A stretch of DNA of 64,000 nucleotides from Beduinella massiliensis (GCF_900199405.1 NZ_LT963430.1:2015605-2079604), one strand, 5' to 3'; counted from the first letter of the stretch, positions 25,600-33,265 are shown. Notes: generated from the sequence alone by a model not told the origin. Translations and numbers: made by a program.

Positions 25600-26472
25600 A
25601 TGCGGGAAGCGTGCAAAGCGTGCGACAGGGAGCAGGTGCGTAAGGTCTGCGCGCTGCTGAATCTGCCACGGGACAGGGAGGACGAGCTGCTTGCGCGTGC
25701 AGAGCTGCTGTTGAGCGAGGCGGAAGAGCATGCGTGCAACCCCGAGGTCATGGGCAGAATTTATGGCATGCTGACACAGGTGCTGGGCGAGGAGGATCCT
25801 TATCGGGAGCTCCGGGCCTTTTACAATGAAGAGGTTCTGCGTCTGGCGCCGCAGCTTCGCGCACAAATTGCCGAAGCACCGGCGCCTTTATCGCTGGCGC
25901 TTCGGCTCGCGATCAGCGGCAACCTGATCGACTTTGCGGCCCGGCATACGTTCAGTCTTCAAATGCTCAAGGAAAGGCTGAAAACGGTCGATACCCTGTC
26001 GATCGACGACAGCGCGCCGCTGTTTGAGGCGCTGACGGATGCGAAGCGTCTTTTGTATCTGGGGGACAACTGCGGAGAAATCGTGCTGGACAGGCTTTTC
26101 ATTGAGACGTTAAAAGACCGGTATCCGCAGCTTCGCGTGACCTTTGGCGTGCGCGGACGCCCGATCGTAAACGATGTGACGCTGATGGACGCACGTCAGG
26201 TACGGATGGAGGAAGTGGCATCGGTACTTTCAAGCGGAGACGGCGCGCTGGGTACGGTGCTTTGCCATACGTCGCCTGCGTTCCGACGCGCGTTTGAAGA
26301 GGCGGACGTGGTGATCTGCAAAGGGCAGGGGAATTACGAGAGCCTCATGGCCTGCGGCAGGCCGAACCTGTTCTTCCTCTTCATGGCGAAGTGCGAAATC
26401 GTCGCCTTCCCGCTCGGCGTTCCGGTTCTGAGCATCGTCTGTCTGCGCGCAAAAGGCCCGCAGGACATGTAG
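25600..26472 (+). CDS. DUF89/ARMT1-family damage-control phosphatase, 3' end altered by an IS
   Basis: Metal-dependent phosphatase of the DUF89 family, thought to remove damaged or excess sugar phosphates and related metabolites, 290 residues. The family core is visible: LYLGDNCGEIVLDRL (metal-binding Asp/Asn), the GRPIVNDVTLMDA segment, and CKGQGNYESL near the C-terminus. ATG 25600 is chosen with TGGAGG 5 bases upstream. An insertion sequence begins at 26468, and its terminal TGTAGG creates the present ATG TAG ending. The uninterrupted gene, read through the target duplicate at 27532, would have ended two residues after the last shared Asp (Ser-Ala-stop). Only the last two residues are changed, so the enzyme is probably still active. 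Confidence 0.85.
   Translation: MREACKACDREQVRKVCALLNLPRDREDELLARAELLLSEAEEHACNPEVMGRIYGMLTQVLGEEDPYRELRAFYNEEVLRLAPQLRAQIAEAPAPLSLALRLAISGNLIDFAARHTFSLQMLKERLKTVDTLSIDDSAPLFEALTDAKRLLYLGDNCGEIVLDRLFIETLKDRYPQLRVTFGVRGRPIVNDVTLMDARQVRMEEVASVLSSGDGALGTVLCHTSPAFRRAFEEADVVICKGQGNYESLMACGRPNLFFLFMAKCEIVAFPLGVPVLSIVCLRAKGPQDM
26443..26467. repeat. 25-bp target-site duplication, left copy
   Basis: The 25 bases directly before the IS are repeated exactly at 27532-27556 directly after it. Both copies begin CTGCGCGC and end GCAGGACA. Confidence 0.92.
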
Positions 26473-27531
26473 GTTTGTCAAACATTTTGGACAGTGAAAG
26501 CAAGAAGGAACTCTCTAGGCGAAACCCAAAGGAGAGGGCGCATCGGTCTGTTGTTGGTGCGAGCTTGGTGGGCAGCTAGCTGCCCACCAAAGTCATCGAG
26601 CGAGAAGAAAGAATGGGTATTGTAGAATAGCTTTTGGTCTTCTCTGTGACTGCGTTCAACCTTACCGTTGTGGCGAGGTGTGTATGGTTTTATGAGCTTA
26701 TGCCGAATTCCCAGATCAGCAGCCGTTTTCTCAAACAGCGTTACCTGATTGCGTTTGCTGTTGGAAAAGCGGTTGGTGAATTCAAAGCCGTTGTCGGTCT
26801 GGACACACTCTACCCGGATACCCCGGCGGGCATACCACTTGAACAGCCTTTTGAGAAAGTCAGCGGAAGAATAGGTGGACTGCTCAGGGTAAGCGGCCAG
26901 GAAGCGCAGTCGGGTGAACTCATCCATGGCAGTGTACTGAAACAGGCGCAGCTCCGGGTCCGCGATACAGCGGCGGGGCACCACCTTCACATCCACCTGA
27001 ACGCGCTGTCCAGGATAGGTCATCTGCTCATAAGGCTTGGGCCTATAAGCCGGCTTCTTCTCGGCTTGTGGGAATAACCCCAGTTTCCGCATCACGCGGA
27101 AGAGGCTCTCCGGTCGGCGGGTATATCCCCGCCGACGTAAGCGGTGCCACAGTTCCACCATACCTAGTTTGGGATCTCTGCGGCGCATATCCCGGATCAG
27201 CTTCAGCTCCGCTTCGGTATGCTGGTTGGGATGGCTGTGGGGACGCCGGGACTGGCAGGCCAGGGAGGCCATGCTCCCATCCCAGCGAGCTTTCCAGAAG
27301 TAGATATACGACCGGCTCTTGTTGTATTTCCGGCTGGCCCGGCTCACGCCGTATTTCTCCGCATACTTCATCAGGGATTGCCGATATGCCATGTCCTGTG
27401 TTATACTCTTGCTCATGAAGGATGTGGCCCCCTCTCGTATAGTTGTTGTCCGCAACTCCAACTATAACCGATGAGGCCATATCCTTCATCCTTTTTTTCT
27501 TCTACTGTCCAATATGTATTGTACTCCTACA
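26468..27531. mobile_element. IS481-like insertion sequence with 25-bp target duplication
   Basis: A 1,064-bp element with imperfect terminal inverted repeats that begin TGTAGG on both sides and share the block TTGGACAGT about 20 bases in. It carries one DDE transposase on the minus strand. The TGT...ACA ends and transposase size fit IS481-type elements. A 25-bp duplication is much longer than I expect for that family and recalls the related IS1202 group, for which duplications of the mid-twenties are known. Family assignment therefore stays open. The perfect duplicates suggest a recent insertion. Confidence 0.88.
26478..27416 (-). CDS. IS481-like DDE transposase
   Basis: Transposase of about 312 residues. 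An N-terminal helix-turn-helix region (YAEKYGVSRASRKYNKSRSY) precedes a retroviral-integrase type catalytic core. The catalytic triad is visible as VDVKVVP (Asp), VQTDNGFEF (Asp) and HNGKVERSHRED (Glu). ATG 27416 gives a start matching related proteins; a longer frame to 27461 is possible. The gene appears intact, so the element may still be mobile. It is transcribed against the surrounding genes. Confidence 0.88.
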   Translation of the reverse strand: MSKSITQDMAYRQSLMKYAEKYGVSRASRKYNKSRSYIYFWKARWDGSMASLACQSRRPHSHPNQHTEAELKLIRDMRRRDPKLGMVELWHRLRRRGYTRRPESLFRVMRKLGLFPQAEKKPAYRPKPYEQMTYPGQRVQVDVKVVPRRCIADPELRLFQYTAMDEFTRLRFLAAYPEQSTYSSADFLKRLFKWYARRGIRVECVQTDNGFEFTNRFSNSKRNQVTLFEKTAADLGIRHKLIKPYTPRHNGKVERSHREDQKLFYNTHSFFSLDDFGGQLAAHQARTNNRPMRPLLWVSPREFLLAFTVQNV

Positions 27532-27556
27532 CTGCGCGCAAAAGGCCCGCAGGACA
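27532..27556. repeat. 25-bp target-site duplication, right copy
   Basis: Exact repeat of 26443-26467. It retains the original end of the DUF89 gene: reading on gives GAC AGC GCT TGA, with the TGA lying inside the -35 box of the next promoter. Confidence 0.92.
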
Positions 27557-27560
27557 GCGC

Positions 27561-27589
27561 TTGACAGAGAGCAGCAAAAGCGTTACAAT
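27561..27589 (+). promoter_or_regulatory. Promoter of the TPP riboswitch transcript
   Basis: Consensus TTGACA (27561-27566), a 17-base spacer and TACAAT (27584-27589). The start would be near 27596, just ahead of the aptamer. The IS ends only 30 bases upstream, so the promoter was spared. Confidence 0.85.
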
Positions 27590-27597
27590 AAAACCTG

Positions 27598-27690
27598 TAA
27601 ACGGGGAGCTCGCTTTCCGGGCTGAGAGGAAGCCAGCCGGCTTCGACCCGAAGAACCTGATGTGGGTAATGCCAACGCAGGGAACGTGAA
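27598..27690 (+). promoter_or_regulatory. TPP (THI-box) riboswitch aptamer
   Basis: Thiamine pyrophosphate-sensing aptamer. The conserved blocks occur in order: GGGGAGC, GGGCTGAGAGGA, GACCCGAAGAACCTGAT, GGGTAATGCCAACGCAGGGA, and the P1 strands (ACG near 27601, CGT near 27685). A terminator hairpin follows within 20 bases, so ligand binding should cause premature termination. The next gene has no visible link to thiamine. Confidence 0.93.
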
Positions 27691-27706
27691 AGGCATACGT
27701 GCCGGG

Positions 27707-27741
27707 GCGCGTGTCCAGTGGGACGCGCTGCTTTTGTTTTT
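27707..27741 (+). terminator. Riboswitch-linked terminator
   Basis: GCGCGT (27707-27712) pairs with ACGCGC (27723-27728) plus inner TCC/GGG contacts, followed by TGCTTTTGTTTTT. It is placed to act as the expression platform of the TPP aptamer. Confidence 0.75.
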
Positions 27742-27840
27742 GGGGATGCGCCTAATTTTGCTATTTCCGCTCAGGGGCTACAGTTTTTGCTCCTTTTGTG
27801 GTATAGTGTTAAAAACCCCAAGAAGGAGGTACAAAGACAG

Positions 27841-28530
27841 ATGAAAAAAGGACTTTTGGCGTTGGGAACCTCGCTGCTGCTGGCGCTCTTTTCGGTGGGC
27901 GCGCTGGCGGAAGGCCAGGCAACGATCACCCAGCAGACGGCGCAGACCTACGCCTATGAGGATGTTTTCTACGCGTACTACTTTGCGCAGATTGAAAACA
28001 CGGGGGACGTCCCGATCGTGCTGGACGGCGGTACGCTGGAGCTGTACAATTCGGAGGGACAGGCGATCTATTCGACCCCGGTGTACTCCTGCTATCCCTC
28101 CGTGCTGGCCCCTGGGGAAAAGGGATTCGTTCGGGAATATACGAATCTGGATTCGCTCAACACGATGGCGGCTTACAAGTTCGATCTCGTAGCACGCCCT
28201 GCGGGCGAGGGATCGGTCATCCGGCTGAACTGCACCGCTGATTTTTCACAACAGACGCTCTACGGAGACGATATGTCTACGACCCTTAAAGCGACGGTTA
28301 TGAACGACAAGCAGGAGACGGTCTCGAACATCATGATCGTCTACGCGCTGTACGACGCGGAGGGCAAGCTGATCTTCGTGGATACGCTTTCGCCGTATTA
28401 CCTGGGCATTCCGGCTGGAAACTCGGTCGAACTGTCGACGGCGGTGGATCCGGAGATCGAAGCCTCCTGGGCTGAACGCGGTATTCGCCCGGCAAGCGCC
28501 TACGCGCTGGCGTATATTATCGCAGATTGA
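27841..28530 (+). CDS. Secreted protein of unknown function downstream of a TPP riboswitch
   Basis: A 229-residue protein with a clear signal peptide (MKKGLLALGTSLLLALFSVG, then ALAEG). The mature part is beta-rich and looks like two Ig-like modules, with repeated patterns such as FAQIENTGDVPIVLDGGTLEL and VMNDKQETVSNIMIVYALYD, similar in style to FxLYD-type extracellular domains. A duplicated-domain reading is inference. SD AAGGAGG lies about 11 bases upstream, and an extended -10 (TGGTATAGT, 27799-27807) may provide a riboswitch-independent promoter. I do not recognise a thiamine-related function. A strong bidirectional terminator follows. Confidence 0.75.
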   Translation: MKKGLLALGTSLLLALFSVGALAEGQATITQQTAQTYAYEDVFYAYYFAQIENTGDVPIVLDGGTLELYNSEGQAIYSTPVYSCYPSVLAPGEKGFVREYTNLDSLNTMAAYKFDLVARPAGEGSVIRLNCTADFSQQTLYGDDMSTTLKATVMNDKQETVSNIMIVYALYDAEGKLIFVDTLSPYYLGIPAGNSVELSTAVDPEIEASWAERGIRPASAYALAYIIAD

Positions 28531-28532
28531 AC

Positions 28533-28570
28533 AAAAAAATCCTCCCCTGATCGAGGGAGGATTTTTTTGT
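28533..28570. terminator. Bidirectional terminator between convergent secreted-protein genes
   Basis: An 8-bp stem (ATCCTCCC 28539-28546 with GGGAGGAT 28555-28562) is flanked by seven A on the left and seven T on the right, so it serves both strands. Confidence 0.9.
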
Positions 28571-28576
28571 CTGTCT

Positions 28577-29716
28577 TTATTGAATCTCGATGAGGCTTCC
28601 GAGCACATAGCCTTCGTCGCCGCCGCGCGTATGGATGTAGTACCAAGTTTCGCCGTCGTCATCGGTGACGGTATCGAGAATGGTGGCCGTTTCGTTCAGG
28701 CGCAGGCGTGTAATGCGTACCCCTTTTTTGGTGGGCTTTGAACGGACGTTGACGTCGTTCTTGATCGCCTTGCCGATGGTGCGGTCATCGTCGTTTCCTG
28801 TATCCTTGGCGCTCTTAGAGGTGGTCTTTTCAGCATCCTTGCCGTCGTCCTCAGCGTCCATGACGTCGCCGCTATCGTCTTCCTCTTCGTCATCCTCCGA
28901 CGCGGGCTCTTCTTCCTCTTCGGGTTCAGGCGTGATTTCGGGCTCCGTGCCGGTGATGTAGGGCGTCATGTCCTTGTCGTCTACGACCGTGATGAAGATA
29001 GGCTCGTCGTCGCTTTCCTCGTCATCCTTGTCGATGAGAACTACCCGAACGGCGTAGTTGCCAGGAGAAAGGGAGTAGGAATCTACGACCTTGTTGTCCT
29101 CTTTTTCGACGATCTTGCCGTCCCAGGCGATCGTCGCCGTGCCGGCTTTAGCCTTTTCGATGCCGTCGATCTCGTATATGCTGTTGTCGAGGTTGGTCGC
29201 GTTGAAGATATCGAGCCGCACGGATCCGTTCATCGACAGATCGACGGTGAACGTCCAGGGCTTTTTCTTATTTTCGTTGCTGAACTGGACGTTGGATACG
29301 ACGGGGCGGGGCTGACCGGTCTTGATCTTCACGGTCGACTCCTTGGAGACGTTGCCGAATTCGTCGCGCAGCGTGAAACCGAGACGGTATTCACCGTCAG
29401 GGTAGAACGAGCCGTCGTCCTGTCTGGCGCAGTTCCAGGCAAAGCTGCTCGGGCCGCTGGGGTATTCCCGGTCGGTGAAGAGGGTTTCGATTTCGCCCCC
29501 GTCCTTGTCCAGCGTCCTGACGGAGAGGAAGCCGGGCATGCTGAGCGTCAGCGTCATTTCCGTATCGATGCCGGGGCGGATCGTAAATGAATTTTTGTTC
29601 ACCTTGATGGTGGGATCGACCTTTTTAATGGCTTTTTCCGCGAGCGCGCCGGTCGAAAAGACGAAGATCAGCGCGAGCGCCAGCGCGGAAACGAGCATGC
29701 GACGGGTTCGAGGCAT
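28577..29716 (-). CDS. Secreted protein with FlgD-like Ig domains and C-terminal SH3 domain
   Basis: A 379-residue exported protein. Signal peptide at residues 7-27 (ALALALIFVFSTGALA), then two beta-sandwich modules of the FlgD/Ig type (about 30-135 and 137-250), each with a DGEYRLGFTLRDEFGN or PGNYAVRVVLIDKD strand. An acidic low-complexity linker (about 255-310, rich in Glu, Asp, Ser) precedes a bacterial SH3 domain (about 315-379, NDVNVRSKPTKKG...GYVLGSLIEI). SH3b domains bind cell-wall peptides, so the protein probably sits on the wall. The SD is GGAAAGGGG. Partner and exact role are unknown. Confidence 0.82.
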   Translation of the reverse strand: MPRTRRMLVSALALALIFVFSTGALAEKAIKKVDPTIKVNKNSFTIRPGIDTEMTLTLSMPGFLSVRTLDKDGGEIETLFTDREYPSGPSSFAWNCARQDDGSFYPDGEYRLGFTLRDEFGNVSKESTVKIKTGQPRPVVSNVQFSNENKKKPWTFTVDLSMNGSVRLDIFNATNLDNSIYEIDGIEKAKAGTATIAWDGKIVEKEDNKVVDSYSLSPGNYAVRVVLIDKDDEESDDEPIFITVVDDKDMTPYITGTEPEITPEPEEEEEPASEDDEEEDDSGDVMDAEDDGKDAEKTTSKSAKDTGNDDDRTIGKAIKNDVNVRSKPTKKGVRITRLRLNETATILDTVTDDDGETWYYIHTRGGDEGYVLGSLIEIQ

Positions 29717-29845
29717 GTAGGAATCCCCTTTCCTAATGAAAATTCTACAATTTGAATACGTTCATCATACCTCAAAATAGCATTTGTTGCAAGGCCTGCG
29801 GGCAAAAAGGAAAAACGGGGTGCGCGAAAAAAGTGGAACGGACGG

Positions 29846-29874
29846 TTGAAAGCGCGCTCTGGGAATGCTAAAAT
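29846..29874 (+). promoter_or_regulatory. Promoter of the nuclease-SNF2-MazG cassette
   Basis: TTGAAA (29846-29851), a 17-base spacer and TAAAAT (29869-29874) with an extended TGC before it. A start near 29881 excludes the ATG at 29873 as the first codon. Confidence 0.7.
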
Positions 29875-29908
29875 GGCAGATACATGGCTGGCGGGGGGAG
29901 TAAAAGGA

Positions 29909-30280
29909 TTGGAAGAGGAAATGCGGCGAATCGTCGAGGCGGTATCCGTCCTTCGCACGGCGCCCTGGCAGAGCGAAGCGCAGCTGCACGAGCAGATCGC
30001 TCGAGCGCTTGAGGTATTCGGGCTTTCGGCGCAGCACGAGGCAAAGCTCGGCGGCGGGCGGCGCATCGACTTTCTGTGCGGCACGGTGGGCATCGAAGTG
30101 AAGTGCGGAAAGCCTGAGCGCGCAGCGCTGCTGCGCCAGCTTGCCCGCTACGCGCAGAGCGAGGCAATCAGCGGGATTGTGCTGATCGTGCAGCGAAGCG
30201 CTATGATGCCGCGCGCGGTCGGCGGAAAGCCCCTTTGCGTGGTCAGCCTGAACAGACAGTGGGGGATCAGCCTTCCATGA
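29909..30280 (+). CDS. PD-(D/E)xK nuclease-like protein
   Basis: A 123-residue protein with a compact restriction-endonuclease-type core. Asp54 (RRIDFL) and Glu63-Val-Lys65 (GIEVKCG) match the PD-(D/E)xK catalytic pattern. An N-terminal helix (EEEMRRIVEAVSVLR) and a following LHEQIARALEVFGL helix precede the core, and the C-terminal strands GIVLIVQ and KPLCVVSL follow. TTG 29909 is preferred because it lies after the promoter start and 8 bases after GGGGGGAG. The stop overlaps the start of a SNF2 helicase (ATGA). No methylase is present, so this is not a classical restriction system. Specificity and activity are unproven. Confidence 0.75.
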   Translation: MEEEMRRIVEAVSVLRTAPWQSEAQLHEQIARALEVFGLSAQHEAKLGGGRRIDFLCGTVGIEVKCGKPERAALLRQLARYAQSEAISGIVLIVQRSAMMPRAVGGKPLCVVSLNRQWGISLP

Positions 30281-32016
30281 ACGAAAGAAACGAAATTCCG
30301 GCCTACCTGCAAAGAACTGGCGACGCGGAGCATTACTACGGTACGCTCAGCTACAACCGCCGCAGCCGCTGCTGGACGATCAAGGGCGAACCCTGCGTGA
30401 CCGAGATGGCCAAGCGCCTGTTTCCGGGCTGCGAAGGGCATGGACGCGGCGAGGCGCGCTTCACGGCGCACCGGCGCATCGTGGGAGACCTGAACTGGCT
30501 GATGCTGCGTTATCCCCTGCGCGTGAGCGAGCGGGACGAAAAGCGCTGGGAAGAGGCGCTCACCCAGGCGCAGGCATACGCCGCGCAGCGTCTTCGTGCC
30601 CAGCGGATGCCCCAGAGCGTAACGCCCCCGGAGGCATACTTTGAGGGCGCGCTGCGTCCCTTTCAAAAGGAGGGGCTCGCCTGGCTGCTCGCCAATCCCC
30701 GCGCGCTGCTTGCGGACGAGATGGGCCTGGGCAAGACGGTGGAGGCGATCGCCTTTTTGGCGACGACGCGGCTTTTGCCGGTAATGCTCGTCGTGCCGTC
30801 ACACCTCGTACGCAACTGGGAGCGCGAGCTTCAGCGCTTTTTGAAGCTGCCGGGCGGTCTGCGCGTCCACGTCATCCGGGGGCTTACGCCCTACGAACTG
30901 CCGGTCGCAGACGTGTACATCGTGCATTATCTGCTCCTGCGCGGGTGGAAGGAGGTCTTGCCGCGCCTTTGCATGCAGTCGGTCATCTTCGACGAAATTC
31001 AGGAGCTGCGCCACGCGGGAACGGAAAAATACTCCGCGGCCAGCCTGCTGGCGGAAAGCTGCGAGCACGTCGTGGGTCTCTCGGGCACGCCGATTTACAA
31101 CAAGGGCGGCGAAATCTTCAACGTCATCAACATCCTGGACTTTCACTTTCTCGGCGACTGGGAGAGCTTCTCGCGCGAATGGTGCTATGGATACGGAAAC
31201 GCCATCGTCGCCAAGCCGGATCTGCTGGGCGAGCATCTGCGCCGCGAAGGGCTGATGCTGCGCCGAACAAAGCAGCAGGTGCTTTCGGAGCTGCCGCCCA
31301 AACGGCGCCTGGTGCAGGAAATCGACGCGGACGACGCGCTGTACAAGGGCGTCATGAAGGCGGTGTGGGAAAAGGCACTGCGGCTGAGCGACGTATCGCT
31401 GGGCGCATCCGAGCGCGCGCTGCTGGCGGAGCAGGTCTGTCAGGGTGAAAGGCAGGCGACAGGGCTTTCCAAGGCGCCCTTCGTCGCGGCGTTTGTGCGC
31501 GCGTTGCTGGAAGGCGGCGAACGCGTGCTGCTCTTCGCGCACCATCATCAGGTGATGGACCGCTACCGGACGGAGCTGCACGCGTTTCACCCGGTCTTCA
31601 TTACCGGGCGGGAGACGCAGGATCAGAAGGATCAGGCGGCGGGCGCGTTCATGTCGGGAAAGACGAACCTTTGCTGCGTGTCGCTGCGGGCGGCGGCGGG
31701 GCTCAATCTGCAGCGCGCGACCTGCGTGGTGTTCGGTGAACTGGACTGGTCGCCCGCTGTGCACAGCCAGGCGGAGGATCGCGCGCACCGCATCGGTCAG
31801 GAGGATTCGCTGCTTTGCTACTATCTTGTCTCGCCGCGCGGATCGGATCAGGACATGCAGGAGGCTTTGGGCCTCAAGGTGAGCCAGTTCATCGCCATCA
31901 TGGGCGACGGCGCGCCCGACCCATCGCGCGAGGCGCTCGCGAGCTCACAGGCACGCGCGCACATGGAACGGCTCGTCGCGCGGCTCATGGAGAGGGCGAA
32001 AGAAGAGATACACTAG
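30277..32016 (+). CDS. SNF2 family DNA helicase/translocase
   Basis: A 579-residue SF2 ATPase of the SNF2/RapA group that would translocate on double-stranded DNA or remodel protein-DNA complexes. An N-terminal unclassified region of about 115 residues precedes RecA-like domain 1, with motif I ADEMGLGKT (Lys153) and motif II FDEIQ (Asp239; DEIQ in place of DEAH). Domain 2 carries GLNLQRATCVVFGELDW and motif VI EDRAHRIGQ. It is translationally coupled to the PD-(D/E)xK protein and followed 24 bases later by a MazG-like gene. Similar nuclease/SNF2 pairs occur in phage replication modules and defence islands. No phage genes surround this one. Confidence 0.9.
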   Translation: MNERNEIPAYLQRTGDAEHYYGTLSYNRRSRCWTIKGEPCVTEMAKRLFPGCEGHGRGEARFTAHRRIVGDLNWLMLRYPLRVSERDEKRWEEALTQAQAYAAQRLRAQRMPQSVTPPEAYFEGALRPFQKEGLAWLLANPRALLADEMGLGKTVEAIAFLATTRLLPVMLVVPSHLVRNWERELQRFLKLPGGLRVHVIRGLTPYELPVADVYIVHYLLLRGWKEVLPRLCMQSVIFDEIQELRHAGTEKYSAASLLAESCEHVVGLSGTPIYNKGGEIFNVINILDFHFLGDWESFSREWCYGYGNAIVAKPDLLGEHLRREGLMLRRTKQQVLSELPPKRRLVQEIDADDALYKGVMKAVWEKALRLSDVSLGASERALLAEQVCQGERQATGLSKAPFVAAFVRALLEGGERVLLFAHHHQVMDRYRTELHAFHPVFITGRETQDQKDQAAGAFMSGKTNLCCVSLRAAAGLNLQRATCVVFGELDWSPAVHSQAEDRAHRIGQEDSLLCYYLVSPRGSDQDMQEALGLKVSQFIAIMGDGAPDPSREALASSQARAHMERLVARLMERAKEEIH

Positions 32017-32040
32017 AGCGGGAAAGAAAGGGGTCTGGGC

Positions 32041-32445
32041 ATGGAGATTTCCGTAAGTGACATTTTGCAGATGCAGCGGGAACTGCAGGAGAAATACCTG
32101 GACAAATGGGGAGGGCTCAGCCCGGCTAAGGCCCGCGAGCAGCTTCTTTGGATGCTCTGCGAGTGCGGCGAGGTGATCGACGTCATCAAGAAGATCGGCG
32201 ACAAAGCGATCATGGAAGATCAGGACGTCCGCGCGCATTTCATCGAGGAAATGGTCGACGTGCTGATGTACTTTGGGGACGTGCTGCTCTGCTACGGCAT
32301 CAGCCCTGCGGAATTCAGCGAGGCGTACCTGAAAAAGCACGCCCGCAACATGAAGCGTGATTGGACGGTGGAGATCAACCGCTTGCGGGAAAATCTGCAC
32401 GAAGAAACGAACAGGGATGCGGGACGGGTGAAACCCGCTGAATGA
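32041..32445 (+). CDS. MazG-like nucleotide pyrophosphohydrolase
   Basis: All-alpha NTP pyrophosphatase-like protein, 134 residues. The metal-binding layout of the MazG/dUTPase superfamily is visible: ECGEVIDVIKK near residue 40 and HFIEEMVDVLMYFGDVLL near residues 75-92, giving the E-x2-E...E-x2-D arrangement. The closest recalled relatives are the dUTPase-2/MazG-like proteins of Clostridia. It follows the SNF2 helicase by 24 bases with its own SD (GAAAGGGG) and is probably cotranscribed. Substrate could be dUTP or a non-canonical nucleotide. A link to the helicase/nuclease is inferred from position only. Confidence 0.82.
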   Translation: MEISVSDILQMQRELQEKYLDKWGGLSPAKAREQLLWMLCECGEVIDVIKKIGDKAIMEDQDVRAHFIEEMVDVLMYFGDVLLCYGISPAEFSEAYLKKHARNMKRDWTVEINRLRENLHEETNRDAGRVKPAE

Positions 32446-32454
32446 GGATGCGAA

Positions 32455-32497
32455 GACGATTCACGGCTAAAGGCCTTGGGTCGTTTTTATTTGGATT
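32455..32497 (+). terminator. Possible terminator after the MazG-like gene
   Basis: An imperfect hairpin (ACGA...TCGT outer, GGC/GCC inner) is followed by TTTTTATTT. The stem relies on G-T pairs, so the call is weak. Confidence 0.4.
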
Positions 32498-32599
32498 TAA
32501 AAATCGCTTGCGGCCAATATGCCGTTCGGAGCGGAGGCAGGTCCTGCCGCCGCATTTTTTATTCCCCATTTTCATAGGATGCCTGCGGAGGGGTGCAAG

Positions 32600-33265
32600 A
32601 TGCGTCGAAGAATTCTTTGGTGCGCGGCGCTGGTGGTGGCTTCGGCGCTTTTTCTCTTTTCAGGGCACGCGAATGCTCGAGGACCGGAACAGGTGATCGT
32701 GGTGGACGTCGAGCGCATGACGCTCACGCTCTACGAGGATCACGTGCAGATAAAGCGCTACCCGGTCGCGGCAGGCGCTTATAAGACGCCCTCGCCGCTG
32801 GGCGTCTTCAAGATCGTAAATCGGTTCAGCGGAGACCCGGGCGGCTTTGGAACCTGCTTTCTGGGGTTGAACGTTCCCTGGGGGACTTACGGCATTCACG
32901 GCACGAACAAGCCCAATTCCATCGGGTACAACGCGTCGCACGGGTGCATCCGCATGTACAACAAGGACGTGGAGGAATTGTACGCGCGGGTTCAAAACGG
33001 CGCGACGGTCATCATCGAAGGCGGCGCTTACGGGGAGCTGGGCGATTCCCTGCGTACGCTTAAGCCCGGAGACCGAAACGCGCACGTGCGCGCCGTACAG
33101 CGAAAGCTGCGCGCACTGGGTTTTTATCACGGAAACCCCGACGGCGTGTATGGCGACGCGACCAGCGCGGCGATCAAGGCCTTCCAGAAGGAAAAAAAGT
33201 TAAGCGGCGGCGATGTGGTGGATTATGGCCTGTATCATGCGTTGGGCCTGATGCTGTTTGAGTAG
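32600..33265 (+). CDS. L,D-transpeptidase (YkuD) with peptidoglycan-binding domain
   Basis: Exported cell-wall enzyme of 221 residues. ATG 32600 (GGAGGGG 6 bases upstream) gives a signal peptide or anchor of about 25 residues. The YkuD domain (about 30-145) contains HGTNKPNSIGYNASHGCIRM with catalytic Cys116, the L,D-transpeptidase signature. A C-terminal peptidoglycan-binding domain (about 155-218) has AVQRKLRALGFYHGNPDGVYG. The enzyme would form 3-3 cross-links or attach proteins to the wall. It lies just before the sporulation operon, so a spore-cortex or spore-wall role is possible but not shown. Confidence 0.92.
   Translation: MRRRILWCAALVVASALFLFSGHANARGPEQVIVVDVERMTLTLYEDHVQIKRYPVAAGAYKTPSPLGVFKIVNRFSGDPGGFGTCFLGLNVPWGTYGIHGTNKPNSIGYNASHGCIRMYNKDVEELYARVQNGATVIIEGGAYGELGDSLRTLKPGDRNAHVRAVQRKLRALGFYHGNPDGVYGDATSAAIKAFQKEKKLSGGDVVDYGLYHALGLMLFE

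Noticed and set aside
27718-27840. An N-terminal extension of the secreted protein from GTG 27718
   Set aside because: It would start inside the riboswitch terminator and mask a perfect signal peptide beginning at 27841, which has its own SD.
29873-29908. ATG 29873 as the start of the PD-(D/E)xK protein
   Set aside because: It lies inside the -10 box of the predicted promoter and has no SD. TTG 29909 has GGGGGGAG at a proper distance.
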